Part shown: positions 42,323 to 51,357 of the stretch, piece after piece
Layout of the letters: each line of letters begins with the position of its first letter
Position numbering within the stretch: position 1 is the first letter of the stretch
Origin: Rhodocyclaceae bacterium
GTDB taxonomy: Bacteria > Pseudomonadota > Gammaproteobacteria > Burkholderiales > Rhodocyclaceae
DNA: 64,000 bases
Direction of reading: 5' to 3'
Assembly (NCBI GenBank): GCA_016721505.1
Contig: JADKHX010000013.1
Location: 49,253-113,252, forward strand
The notes under the pieces: generated by a model
Database searches by the model: none
Seen by the model: only the letters and a program-made list of their open reading frames with translations
What the model was told of the DNA's origin: nothing
Program-made: the position numbers and the translations under genes

Positions 42323-43493
42323 ATATCCCCAACTGCCGCGCGGCAAGATCCTTCATGATTTCCTCCGCGCCGCCACCTATCATCATGACTTTAACTTCAC
42401 GGTAGATACGCTCGGACTTAGTGCCACGCATGAACCCCATACCGCCCAAAATCTGCACGCTTTGGTCGGCGCAAAACTGCATAGTTTGTGTTGCGAGATT
42501 TTTCAACATGCACAGACGAGCGACCAATTGGTTTGGATCCCCGATCTTGTTCTCAACGCAAAAGGCCAACTCGTAGGCAAGGGTGCGCGAGGCATCAATT
42601 CGCATCGCCATATCGACTAGTTTGTGGCGAATTACTTGACGTTCACTCAATGCCATGCCAAAGGTTTTGCGTTCGCGCGCCCAATCGAGTGCCTCATCCA
42701 AGCATACTTTTGCATAGCTATACGCCATCACCGCCATGCCTAATCGTTCACTGTTGAAATTGCTCATGATGGCTTTGAAACCTTGATTCTCCTGACCTAT
42801 GAGGTTCTCGACTGGCACGCGACAATTGTCGAAATGCAGTTGCGCGGTATCGGACGCCCACCAGCCCATTTTCTTTAGTTCGGTACGCGTCAGACCCGGC
42901 GTGTTGCCTTCGATCAGCAGCAGAGAAATTCCACCGGCACCTTTGTTTTCTGGACTAGTCCGCACGGCGACAGTTAAGAAGTCTGCGCGCATGCCTGAAG
43001 TGATAAAGGTCTTTTCACCGTTCACCAGATAGTGATTTCCATCGCGTACCGCCGTCGTGCGCAAATTCGCCACATCGGACCCGCCCGAGGGTTCGGTGAT
43101 GCAAAGTGCGGCAATTTTGTCGCCAGCCAAAACGGCAGGAATTACACGCTGCTTAAGTTCAGCGTTACCCCTCGCGACTATCGGCGGTAGGGCGATGCCG
43201 TGCGACATTAATGAGGCCGACAGTCCGCCACAACCGGCACGCGAAATTTCCTCATTGGCAACAATTTTGAAGAATTCATCACAGGGCGTTCCGCCGTAAA
43301 TTTCCGGGTAGCCCATCCCCAACAAACCGACGTTAGCTGCCCGCGCATAGAGTTCGCGGGGAAATCTACCCGCTTCATCCCAAGCTTCGACGTTGGGGGT
43401 AATTTCGCTCGCGACAAATGCGCGCAAACTATCGCGGAACGCGATATGTTCGTGGCTTAAATAGTTCGGGTGGTCGGGGAATTCAAAAGACAT
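42321..43493 (-). CDS. Acyl-CoA dehydrogenase
   Basis: 390 residues. It is an FAD enzyme that oxidises acyl-CoA to enoyl-CoA. Family signatures are ALCITEPSGGSDVANLRT (flavin/substrate), GEKTFITSGMRAD, and near the end QILGGMGFMRGTKSERIYREVKVMMIGGGAEEI. In the last motif the catalytic glutamate seen in short- and medium-chain types (YEGT) is replaced by GGGAEE. The base may therefore be elsewhere, as in isovaleryl- and long-chain types. The ATG at 43493 overlaps the TonB receptor gene by 11 bp. The stop codon lies in the inverted end of the adjacent element. Confidence 0.9.
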   Translation of the reverse strand: MSFEFPDHPNYLSHEHIAFRDSLRAFVASEITPNVEAWDEAGRFPRELYARAANVGLLGMGYPEIYGGTPCDEFFKIVANEEISRAGCGGLSASLMSHGIALPPIVARGNAELKQRVIPAVLAGDKIAALCITEPSGGSDVANLRTTAVRDGNHYLVNGEKTFITSGMRADFLTVAVRTSPENKGAGGISLLLIEGNTPGLTRTELKKMGWWASDTAQLHFDNCRVPVENLIGQENQGFKAIMSNFNSERLGMAVMAYSYAKVCLDEALDWARERKTFGMALSERQVIRHKLVDMAMRIDASRTLAYELAFCVENKIGDPNQLVARLCMLKNLATQTMQFCADQSVQILGGMGFMRGTKSERIYREVKVMMIGGGAEEIMKDLAARQLGI

Positions 43494-45609
43494 AGCGTGC
43501 GCTGGCTCCAATTAAATAATTTCTGCCGGGTGCTGGTTCAAAGTAGCGACCGAGGCTTTCATTGACGATCACGGTGGCAACATATCGACGATTGTTGAGG
43601 TTGTCGATTCGGAAAAACTCTTTGAACAGCAAGCGTCCGGTACGTTGTTCAAAACCGCAACGCAGGTTGGCAATACCGTAGGCGCTCGTCGCATCCGTAT
43701 TGCCATCGTTGACAAAAACTCGACCAACGTGGCGTGCTTCAATTGCAGCATTGAAGCCGCTAGCCGCATGTCGCCAGGTGATTTCGGCGTACGCACTGGT
43801 GGACGGAATGCCGGGCATTTGATTACCGATGACAATTGCCGTGGCAGGCGAAACACCTGTGGCAGCGTCAAGGTAGCGGGCGCTCAAATGCGTGTAGGCT
43901 AGCGCCGCGCCAAAGCCATTGGCCAAGCGCGCTTGTGCCGCGAGCTCGACGCCTGAGCGCTCGGTGCGCCCTACATTGCGAAAACTGCTACGTCCGGCAG
44001 CGTTGGTAGCGATGGCAATTTCGTTGTCAGTGTCAACTTGAAACACCGCCAGATTGAGCGACATTGCACCGTTCGGCCGCCATTTTATGCCGCTCTCCAA
44101 ATGACGACTACGCGCGGCTTGTAGCGCGAAATTTAGTCCCGCTGCGCCACTCGGTTGATAGGACAATTCGTTTAACGTTGGCGTCTCAAAACCGCGTCCG
44201 CTGCTGAGATAGAGATTGATTTCTGGCGTAGCGCGATAGTTAATTCCAAGTACCGGCGTGGTCGCCGAAAACGCAGTCGATCCGCTGTCGTTGCCGTTAC
44301 CGGCGACGATGTAGTGATCGTTGGAGTCAATCAGGATTCGGCTGTAACGGATTCCGCCAAAGATGTTGAAGCCAGACAATGATTTCCACTGAACTTGCGC
44401 GTAGGCATCACGTGCCGTGACGTTATTTTCTTCATCGCGACGCAATGCGCCCTGAATGCCGAGCACGCCGCCAATGAAGTTTTGATAGCCACGCCGCGTC
44501 TCGTTCAGATCATCTTGGCTGACACCAAAGGTCGCGCTTAACGGCAGTTGTGCAGATTGGTGTGACCAGCGCAAATCCACGCCGCTGTAATCGCGTGACA
44601 AATCGATTACTCCACCCGGATGCGTGGTCGCGCTTTGTGCGGCGGCGGCGATAGACTGAAATTGAATGGCATCGCGCTTACCAAAATAAACTGCCACCGA
44701 CGGCGTGTCATCAGCACCAACTGGCGCACTCAGGGTAAATCCACCTTGTTGTTGTTTCACCGATTTTCGTGCGTTGTAGAGCAGGGCGTTGTTACCTGCC
44801 TGTGTTGGATTACTTTCCATTTGCGAGCGCGTCAAACCCAGCGGATCTTCGGCGTTTGGCATCGCAAGATCGTTAGCCACCAAGATGAGATTCGAGCCCT
44901 GCCATGGCGTTGCGCTGAGTTTGACGTTCAGCGTTTCGCGCTCGGCCGAGCTGTGATCGCGATATCCGTCGCTGCGAAAACGCGAACCGCTGGCCACGTA
45001 GTTGAACGCTGGCGTGATACCAGACATTTTTGCAGCGACTCTTGTAGTGCCAAAACTACCAAAGGCAATCGACGCATCAAGCGCCGTATCTGGCCCGCCA
45101 TTTTCAGTCATCAAACTAATAACGCCACCCGCTGCGTTGCCGTACAACACCGAAAATGGCCCACGCATTATTTCCAGACTCTCTGCTGAACTCAAATCGA
45201 AATGTGCGACTTGACCTTGTCCATCTGGCATGGTCGCCGGAATCCCATCGGCATACAGGCGAATTCCACGCACACCAAAACTCGCTCGGGCGCCGAATCC
45301 GCGCGAGGAGACTTGCAAATCCTGAGCATAGTTTTGACGGTTTTCGGCGTTGATGCCGGGCACCCGCGAAATCGCTTCGGACAAGTTGACCTGTAATTTC
45401 CCGTCGCGCAAAGTGTCATCGGAAATACGATCGATAGATACCGGCAGGTCGCTGGCCAGTTGCTTGGTGCGGGTGGCGCTGATGACAACCACTGTATTCT
45501 CGTCAGTTGAACTTGGCGCCTCCGCTGCAAACGCACAAATACTCAATGCGATTGCCGCCGCGCCAAGCGCGGAGCGATAAATCTCGCGATACCGCGCGGC
45601 GATTGACAC
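43483..45609 (-). CDS. TonB-dependent outer-membrane receptor
   Basis: 708 residues. A signal peptide (GAAAIALSICAFAAEA) is followed by a TonB-box-like stretch (ENTVVVISATRT). A plug domain follows, with LSEAISRVPGINAENRQ and SLEIMRGPFSVLYGNAAGGVI, and then a 22-strand-type barrel ending in aromatic Phe. It imports a siderophore, cobalamin or similar ligand; the substrate is unknown. Start is GTG. A copy of the dispersed repeat is translated in an extracellular-loop-like region as APVGADDTP. Confidence 0.9.
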   Translation of the reverse strand: MSIAARYREIYRSALGAAAIALSICAFAAEAPSSTDENTVVVISATRTKQLASDLPVSIDRISDDTLRDGKLQVNLSEAISRVPGINAENRQNYAQDLQVSSRGFGARASFGVRGIRLYADGIPATMPDGQGQVAHFDLSSAESLEIMRGPFSVLYGNAAGGVISLMTENGGPDTALDASIAFGSFGTTRVAAKMSGITPAFNYVASGSRFRSDGYRDHSSAERETLNVKLSATPWQGSNLILVANDLAMPNAEDPLGLTRSQMESNPTQAGNNALLYNARKSVKQQQGGFTLSAPVGADDTPSVAVYFGKRDAIQFQSIAAAAQSATTHPGGVIDLSRDYSGVDLRWSHQSAQLPLSATFGVSQDDLNETRRGYQNFIGGVLGIQGALRRDEENNVTARDAYAQVQWKSLSGFNIFGGIRYSRILIDSNDHYIVAGNGNDSGSTAFSATTPVLGINYRATPEINLYLSSGRGFETPTLNELSYQPSGAAGLNFALQAARSRHLESGIKWRPNGAMSLNLAVFQVDTDNEIAIATNAAGRSSFRNVGRTERSGVELAAQARLANGFGAALAYTHLSARYLDAATGVSPATAIVIGNQMPGIPSTSAYAEITWRHAASGFNAAIEARHVGRVFVNDGNTDATSAYGIANLRCGFEQRTGRLLFKEFFRIDNLNNRRYVATVIVNESLGRYFEPAPGRNYLIGASARYVF
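44700..44726 (+). repeat. Dispersed repeat copy inside the TonB receptor gene
   Basis: ACGGCGTGTCA then TCAGCACCAACTGG and CGC, read on the minus strand as SAPVGADDTP near residue 300. Confidence 0.8.
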
Positions 45610-45640
45610 GACCGAGTTTGCCGACGGCTACCGCGCGGCT

Positions 45641-46324
45641 CTAGTCGATGACCGCGGACTCGGCGACTGGTTGCGTTTGCTTGCTAAGCCGTGCAGATAA
45701 TTGAGCAGCCAGTTCGTGATGACCCGCTTTGGTCGCAATCTCGACCAGCGTGCCGTCTGGACCTTTACGCCGCTCGTTTGCGCCATGTCCGATCAACAGC
45801 ATCACAATTTCCGAATTGCCGTGCTGCACCGCGCGCATCAAAGGCGTGAGGCCGCCGGCGCCAGTACCTTCGATGTCGAACTCCAAACTTAACACTGCGC
45901 GAACATGTGTTGGATTACCACGATCAATCGCATTCATCAGCGCGTTCAATGCCTCAGGATTTGCGCGCTTTTGGCGCTGCTCCAAGCCGGTGGGCAGTAC
46001 TTTGGCCGAGTAATTCACTAGTGATACTGCAACCATCGTAATCAGCGCCGCCAGCAATGGACCTTGCGTGATATTGAGCGCAGTCGCCCATTGATCAGGC
46101 AAATTCGCGCCGATGGCGAGCAACAAATAGAGCAGGAAAAAGAACATCCGCACATAAAGAAACACTGCCAGCAGAATCACCAAGCCCAATACCGCCATGA
46201 CGATGCCGCGATCAAGGTGCGCTAACAACAAAACGCGGTCTGGCAAATTGGCAATAAGTGCCATGCCACTGACCAACATTAGCAAGGTAAATTCACGTGC
46301 TCGACGTTTCGCGACGATGTCCAT
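45641..46324 (-). CDS. Membrane-anchored ankyrin-repeat protein
   Basis: 227 residues. Three or four hydrophobic helices occupy residues about 12-108 (GMALIANLPDRVLLLAHL, MAVLGLVILLAVFLYVRMFFF, and others). The C-terminal half holds about three ankyrin units facing the cytoplasm, such as GGLTPLMRAVQHGNSEIVMLLIGHGA. It lies 31 bp upstream of the TonB receptor gene on the same strand and may be co-transcribed. Function unknown. Confidence 0.75.
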   Translation of the reverse strand: MDIVAKRRAREFTLLMLVSGMALIANLPDRVLLLAHLDRGIVMAVLGLVILLAVFLYVRMFFFLLYLLLAIGANLPDQWATALNITQGPLLAALITMVAVSLVNYSAKVLPTGLEQRQKRANPEALNALMNAIDRGNPTHVRAVLSLEFDIEGTGAGGLTPLMRAVQHGNSEIVMLLIGHGANERRKGPDGTLVEIATKAGHHELAAQLSARLSKQTQPVAESAVID

Positions 46325-46430
46325 AATTGTGGCCGTCTAATAAATAAGTGTTGGCAGCAATTTAACGCATTTCACGAATGATTAGCGCATATCTGCGCGC
46401 GTCTAAATCGGTCAATGAGATAATCCAGCA

Positions 46431-46895
46431 ATGGACGATACACTTTTCATGCAGGTTGCGCTTGAACTTGCCCGCCAAGCCGCGAGTGCCGACGAGGTTC
46501 CGGTCGGTGCAGTCGTGGTAAAGGGCGGGCAAATTGTCGGCCGCGGCTACAACCAGCCGATTGGTCGCCACGACCCGACGGCGCACGCTGAAGTCATGGC
46601 ATTGCGCGATGCAGCACAGCATTTGGGCAACTATCGTTTGCCCGGCTGCACCCTCTACGTCACGCTGGAGCCTTGCTTGATGTGCTGCGGCGCGATCTTG
46701 CATGCACGGATGGCGCGACTGGTGTTTGGTGCTAGCGACCCCAAAACCGGCGCGGCGGGAAGTGTGATGAATGTGTTTGCGGAAACTCGATTGAATCACC
46801 ACACGGAGGCTAGCGGTGGCGTGATGGCACAAGAATGCGGCACGCTACTAAGCAATTTTTTTGTGGCGCGCAGACAACGCACGGTACTCGTCTGA
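46431..46895 (+). CDS. tadA: tRNA adenosine-34 deaminase
   Basis: 154 residues. It converts A34 to inosine in the tRNA-Arg anticodon. The zinc-site residues are all present: His52 and catalytic Glu54 in AHAEVMALRD, Cys82 and Cys85 in PCLMCCGA. The length matches TadA. Its stop overlaps the next ATG (TGATG). Confidence 0.95.
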   Translation: MDDTLFMQVALELARQAASADEVPVGAVVVKGGQIVGRGYNQPIGRHDPTAHAEVMALRDAAQHLGNYRLPGCTLYVTLEPCLMCCGAILHARMARLVFGASDPKTGAAGSVMNVFAETRLNHHTEASGGVMAQECGTLLSNFFVARRQRTVLV

Positions 46896-47788
46896 TGCGT
46901 ATAACTATCAGCTTGCCAGCGCAAACACTACTCGTCCATGATGATACTTGTGCTTTGTTGCGCCACTATTCCGTATCGACCGCCATAAAAGGCGCGGGCG
47001 AAGCCAATGGCAGCTTTTGCACACCGCGCGGACAGCACATTATTCGCGCCAAAATCGGTGCCGACGCTGCCGCGAACACGGTCTTTGTCGGGCGACGACC
47101 TAGCGGCGAAATTTGGTCGCCAGAACTCGCGGCGCAGTTTCCCGGACGCGATTGGATGCTGACCAGAATCTTGTGGCTATCGGGCACGCAACCGGGACGC
47201 AATCGCCTAGGCAGTTGTGACACCATGCGCCGCTATGTGTATTTACATGGCAGCCCGGATACCGCCGTCATGGGGGTTCCCGGCTCGATTGGTTGCGTGC
47301 GTATGCGAAACGCCGACATCATCGATTTATTCGATTTGGTTGCCGCTTACACCCGGGTCGATATTGACGATTTTCGCGTTGTTTCTGGTGACTGGCTAAG
47401 CATGCAAGCGGATGCAATGCCATTACGTGCACAGATTTTCGTGATCGAGCAGAATGTGCCGGCCGAATTGGAAATGGATGAATTTGATGCCGTCAGTCAT
47501 CACGCGGTTGCATTTGACGCTGCGGGCCAAGCAATCGGCACAGGTCGCTTGCTACCCGATGGGCACATTGGACGAATGGCTGTGACCGCAGAGTGGCGAG
47601 GGCAGGGCGTAGGTCGCGCGCTGCTGTTGCATCTGATGGATGAAGCCCGAGTCCGTGACTATCGCGAGTTACGGCTGAACGCGCAAACCCATGCAGCCAA
47701 TTTTTATCAGCAGTTTGGATTTGCGCAAGTCGGCGGGGAGTTCATCGAAGCCGGTATCGCGCATTGCGAAATGGTGAAATCAATTTAG
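46895..47788 (+). CDS. L,D-transpeptidase-GNAT acetyltransferase fusion
   Basis: 297 residues. Residues 1-165 are a YkuD domain with the catalytic pattern His118 (YVYLHGS) and Cys134 (GSIGCVRMRNADI). Residues about 170-297 are a GNAT domain with the acetyl-CoA loop RMAVTAEWRGQGVGRALL. There is no signal peptide (MRITISLPAQTLLVHDD), unusual for an enzyme of the peptidoglycan wall, so it may act in the cytoplasm. ATG 46895 overlaps the tadA stop; a longer frame from 46835 is unlikely. It overlaps the convergent transporter gene by 4 bp. Confidence 0.85.
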   Translation: MRITISLPAQTLLVHDDTCALLRHYSVSTAIKGAGEANGSFCTPRGQHIIRAKIGADAAANTVFVGRRPSGEIWSPELAAQFPGRDWMLTRILWLSGTQPGRNRLGSCDTMRRYVYLHGSPDTAVMGVPGSIGCVRMRNADIIDLFDLVAAYTRVDIDDFRVVSGDWLSMQADAMPLRAQIFVIEQNVPAELEMDEFDAVSHHAVAFDAAGQAIGTGRLLPDGHIGRMAVTAEWRGQGVGRALLLHLMDEARVRDYRELRLNAQTHAANFYQQFGFAQVGGEFIEAGIAHCEMVKSI

Positions 47789-49377
47789 TGATCCAAGCCG
47801 TCGGTCTGCCGGAAAAAATGACCACGTTGCATCAACAACAGTAAGGGTAGGGCGGCGAGTAGTGTCAGACCAAGACCTAGAAACAGTCGTTCAAAGGCTA
47901 GCATCGCCGCTTCTTTGCGGATTATTCCATCAAGCAGCCACAACGCTTTTGTCGGCGCGAGATATTCACTGGTTCCGTGCGCCATCACCAGTGCCTTGAG
48001 TTGTGCCAAGCGTATCACCGTGGCATCCGACGCTTGTCCGACGTGGCGCAGCAACTCGGCACGATTACTATGCTGAAAATGAACTAGCAGCGTCGCACCC
48101 ACGGCGATGCCGACTGAACCGCCAAGTTGCCGGGTCAAACTATACAAGCCACTGCCCGGAGCGATCTGCTGAGGCGGCAAATTACCCAGTGCAAGGTTAT
48201 TGAGCGGGATAAAAACCATCCCGAGACCTATGCCGCGAAAAATCATCGGCCAGAGGAAATCGTCAGCGCCGGATTGTGCGGTGAATAGCGAGTGTTGCCA
48301 CATTGAGTAGCCAAAAATCAAAGCGCCAATAACCACAAAGATACGTAAGTCCAGCGTAGTTTTTGCTGTCATACGCCCCATAATTCCCATTGTCACGCCC
48401 GAGGCGATGGCTCCCGGTAATATCACCAAGCCGGTTTCCCATGCTGTGAACCCGACAATAGTTTGAGCGTAAACCGGAAATAGAAAAATTGTGCTGTAAA
48501 GCCCCGCGCCGACCAGAAAACCAAACAGCAGTGATACGGCGAATTGCGCATCTTTCAGGATTCTGAGCTCAACCACCGGGTGCGGATGGCGTAACTCCTG
48601 AAACACGAACAACACTGCGGCGGTAGCACTGGTCAGGGACAGCGCGATAATCTCGCGGGAACTCCACCAGTCGAGCTTCTCACCGCGCTCCAACAAGGTT
48701 TGCAAGCAGCCGATGCTGAGTGCCAACAGTAGCAAACCGAGTCCATCAACCTGTTCGGCGCGTTCCCCATATTCGGAATCCGGTACGTACATCAGCGCTA
48801 ACAATAGCGCCAAAGCACCCAGCGGCAAATTGATATAAAAAATCCACGGCCAAGATGACGCATCGGTGATGTACCCACCCAAAGTCGGCCCGAGCATCGG
48901 CCCGACCATAATGCCAAGCCCAAAAATAGCCATTCCCGTGCCTTGTTCTTTGGCAGGAAAAGTCTCATACAGCGTAGCCTGTGCGGTGGAAATCAGGCCG
49001 CCACCACCCAAGCCTTGCACGATCCGCCAAAACACCAGACTGCCAAGGCTGGTCGCGTTGCCGCACATCAATGAGGCAAAGGTGAACAACATGATCGACA
49101 TGGCGATGTAATTGCGCCTGCCAACATAATTTGCTAACCAGCTGGATATCGGCAGCACGATGACATTGGCCACCACGTAACCGGTGGAGACCCAGGCCAC
49201 TTCATCTAATGTCGCACCGAGCGAACCCATCATGTGCGGAATTGCTACATTGACAATACTGGTGTCGACCAGCTCCAACACGGCGCCCAGCGTCACGGTC
49301 ATGGCGATGATGTAGCGGGCGGCGTAACGCTCCTCCGCCGTTTTGGCGCGGCGCAGGCCCGGCAATATTGGTCGCAT
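47785..49377 (-). CDS. DHA2-type MFS multidrug transporter (EmrB-like)
   Basis: 530 residues with 14 predicted membrane helices. The family segments LVDTSIVNVAIPHMMG (motif D1) and WVSTGYVVANVIVLPISSWLANYVGRRN are at the start, and GPMLGPTLGGYI is motif C of drug antiporters. It follows the HlyD-type gene by 13 bp, the standard EmrA-EmrB pair. With an outer-membrane channel the pair would export drugs or other hydrophobic compounds; no TolC-like gene is present here. Confidence 0.9.
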   Translation of the reverse strand: MRPILPGLRRAKTAEERYAARYIIAMTVTLGAVLELVDTSIVNVAIPHMMGSLGATLDEVAWVSTGYVVANVIVLPISSWLANYVGRRNYIAMSIMLFTFASLMCGNATSLGSLVFWRIVQGLGGGGLISTAQATLYETFPAKEQGTGMAIFGLGIMVGPMLGPTLGGYITDASSWPWIFYINLPLGALALLLALMYVPDSEYGERAEQVDGLGLLLLALSIGCLQTLLERGEKLDWWSSREIIALSLTSATAAVLFVFQELRHPHPVVELRILKDAQFAVSLLFGFLVGAGLYSTIFLFPVYAQTIVGFTAWETGLVILPGAIASGVTMGIMGRMTAKTTLDLRIFVVIGALIFGYSMWQHSLFTAQSGADDFLWPMIFRGIGLGMVFIPLNNLALGNLPPQQIAPGSGLYSLTRQLGGSVGIAVGATLLVHFQHSNRAELLRHVGQASDATVIRLAQLKALVMAHGTSEYLAPTKALWLLDGIIRKEAAMLAFERLFLGLGLTLLAALPLLLLMQRGHFFRQTDGLDH

Positions 49378-49390
49378 CCTGGCGCTTTTT

Positions 49391-50494
49391 CTAGCGGGTG
49401 GTGATAGTCACAAACACGCTCATACCGGGTCGTAGCAGCTTTTGTCCGTCTGCGTTTTGCTTGACGCGAATACGAACCGGAACGCGCTGCACGACTTTAG
49501 TGAAATTACCGGTGGCATTGTCCGGCGGCAACAGTGCGAATCGCGCCCCGGTAGCCGGGCTGACCGATTCGACCTCGCCCGCAATATGCACATTGGGATA
49601 GGCATCGATCTCGATATCCGCTGCGTCACCGGCTTTGATATCGCGTAAATCAGTTTCCTTCAGGTTTGCCACCACCCAAATATTTTCCAGTGGCACGACC
49701 GATAGTAGTAGTTGCCCCGGCTGCACCAATTGCCCGGCTTCGACGTTTTTAGCAGCGACCACGCCGGTAGTTGGCGCAACAATACGGGTATCCGCAAGTT
49801 GATTAGCAATTAAGTCACGCGCCGCGCGTGCGGCATCGACTTTTGCCAATGCGGCGCGCAATCCCGCACTCGTGGCAGTGACTTGTTCACCCGCCGAGAT
49901 AGCGGTTTCACGACTGGCTTTGACTTGCGCTTGTGCCGCTCGCGCGGTGGCTTCGGCGGCATCAAGCGACTGCGGCGAGACCATTTTCTTCATTACCAAT
50001 TCACGCACGCGCTCCAAGTCCTTTTGCGCTTTGTCGGCATTGGCCAAAGTTTGATCAACGGTAGACCGAGCCGCCGCTGCTGAAGCCACTGCCGCAGCTA
50101 CTTGCGCACCGGCTTGGCCGCTGATTTGTACCGCCGCTTTACCCTGATGCCCGCCCGAACCAGCGCTGCCAGCCGTGGCGAGCGCCAATGCTAAATCGGC
50201 TTCGGCTTGCGCCAAACGCACTTTGTAGTCGCGATCATCGATGCGGATGAGCAAGTCACCGGCTTTGACGCTTTGATGCTCACGCACGGTAATCTCGGCA
50301 ATAAAACCGCCGACTTTGGGCAGCACCGGAACAATGTGGCTTTCGATTTGCGCGTTATCAGTGCTGACGTGCGACAACGCCCACCACCATTTCCATCCCA
50401 GCCATGCGGCGATAAAAACCACGACACCCAACAGTATGAAGCGGGTGGTGCGCGGTTTGGTCGATGATTCAGGTTCAGCAAGGATTTCTGTCAT
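49391..50494 (-). CDS. HlyD/EmrA-family membrane fusion protein
   Basis: 367 residues. One N-terminal membrane helix (FILLGVVVFIAAWLGWKWWW) is followed by a lipoyl half (VSTDNAQIESHIVPVLPKVGGFIAEI), a long alanine-rich coiled hairpin (residues about 105-225), the second lipoyl half (RIVAPTTGVVAAKNVEAGQLV), and a beta-barrel. It would link the adjacent EmrB-like pump to an outer-membrane channel. Confidence 0.9.
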   Translation of the reverse strand: MTEILAEPESSTKPRTTRFILLGVVVFIAAWLGWKWWWALSHVSTDNAQIESHIVPVLPKVGGFIAEITVREHQSVKAGDLLIRIDDRDYKVRLAQAEADLALALATAGSAGSGGHQGKAAVQISGQAGAQVAAAVASAAAARSTVDQTLANADKAQKDLERVRELVMKKMVSPQSLDAAEATARAAQAQVKASRETAISAGEQVTATSAGLRAALAKVDAARAARDLIANQLADTRIVAPTTGVVAAKNVEAGQLVQPGQLLLSVVPLENIWVVANLKETDLRDIKAGDAADIEIDAYPNVHIAGEVESVSPATGARFALLPPDNATGNFTKVVQRVPVRIRVKQNADGQKLLRPGMSVFVTITTR

Positions 50495-50530
50495 GGCATG
50501 GTGGAGATGTTGAAAATGCAGGGGCGGACA

Positions 50531-51328
50531 TTAGCACACCGAGCGCGGCATGACCTTGATGCTGTAGCGATTCCGGCTAGCAATCCGCGCCATGCTGGTA
50601 TCCGTTGCCCAGCTAATTTCATCGTAGCGAATCGTTCCATCGTCCGCCACGGTGAGCACCGTAGATGAGCGGGTGCCGTAGATCGGAGAGATAGGTGGCA
50701 TTCGAATAAATGCAGCCGATAGCAACCGCTCCCACTCCAGAGAAATACCAGTTTGCGGCAAGGCTTCATCGGTATGAACGGTCGCATCGACCAGCAAATC
50801 AAACATCTTCTGATCATTGGGCAAAGCCGTTAATGCGGATTCTAAGGCTGCCCTGCCAGCACCAACTTTAGGCCATGCGCTATTGAGCAGATGATTCGAG
50901 AGTCCGTAAATCCCCGGTTCGAGTGCGCGCGTTTCACCATTCACATTGGACGAGCACCACAAGGAAACGCCGTCACCGACGAGCAGGTTATAGCCGTTGC
51001 ATTGTCGGCCATAGGGAGCGCTGCGCGCTAAATAGTCGCCGGGTGATTCCGTTCCAGTCAGGAAATCCGCGACTAATTTCCCGCGTGACGGTCGATCATT
51101 TTGCATTTGTGCTGGATCGCGAAAATTGGTTAGCGCGGCAAAGCGACCGTCCACTGTCACGCCCATCCAAGTCCCGCCTGCTTCGATATCTTTGCCCGCC
51201 AAAACTGTTGGCGCATCATCCCAAAACTTTGCAGCAGCGGTCGGTCGGCGGAAAAATTCATCTCTATTGGCCGCGACCACCAAGGGATAGCGCGGATGAA
51301 CTCGCCACGCGAAAATAATTAGGCACAT
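50531..51328 (-). CDS. NRDE (TANGO2-like) family protein
   Basis: 265 residues. The N-terminal MCLIIFAWRVHPRYPLVVAANRDEFF contains the Cys2 and the Asn-Arg-Asp-Glu motif that name the family. Members, including human TANGO2, are linked to haem handling or metabolism, but their reaction is not settled. It lies 29 bp after ygfZ on the same strand. Confidence 0.85.
   Translation of the reverse strand: MCLIIFAWRVHPRYPLVVAANRDEFFRRPTAAAKFWDDAPTVLAGKDIEAGGTWMGVTVDGRFAALTNFRDPAQMQNDRPSRGKLVADFLTGTESPGDYLARSAPYGRQCNGYNLLVGDGVSLWCSSNVNGETRALEPGIYGLSNHLLNSAWPKVGAGRAALESALTALPNDQKMFDLLVDATVHTDEALPQTGISLEWERLLSAAFIRMPPISPIYGTRSSTVLTVADDGTIRYDEISWATDTSMARIASRNRYSIKVMPRSVC
50855..50867 (+). repeat. Partial dispersed-repeat core in the NRDE gene
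   Basis: GCCAGCACCAACT without flank, read on the minus strand as KVGAG. Possibly a decayed copy or chance. Confidence 0.35.
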
Positions 51329-51357
51329 GCGTTTTTTATCTAGCGATGGCGAGCGAG

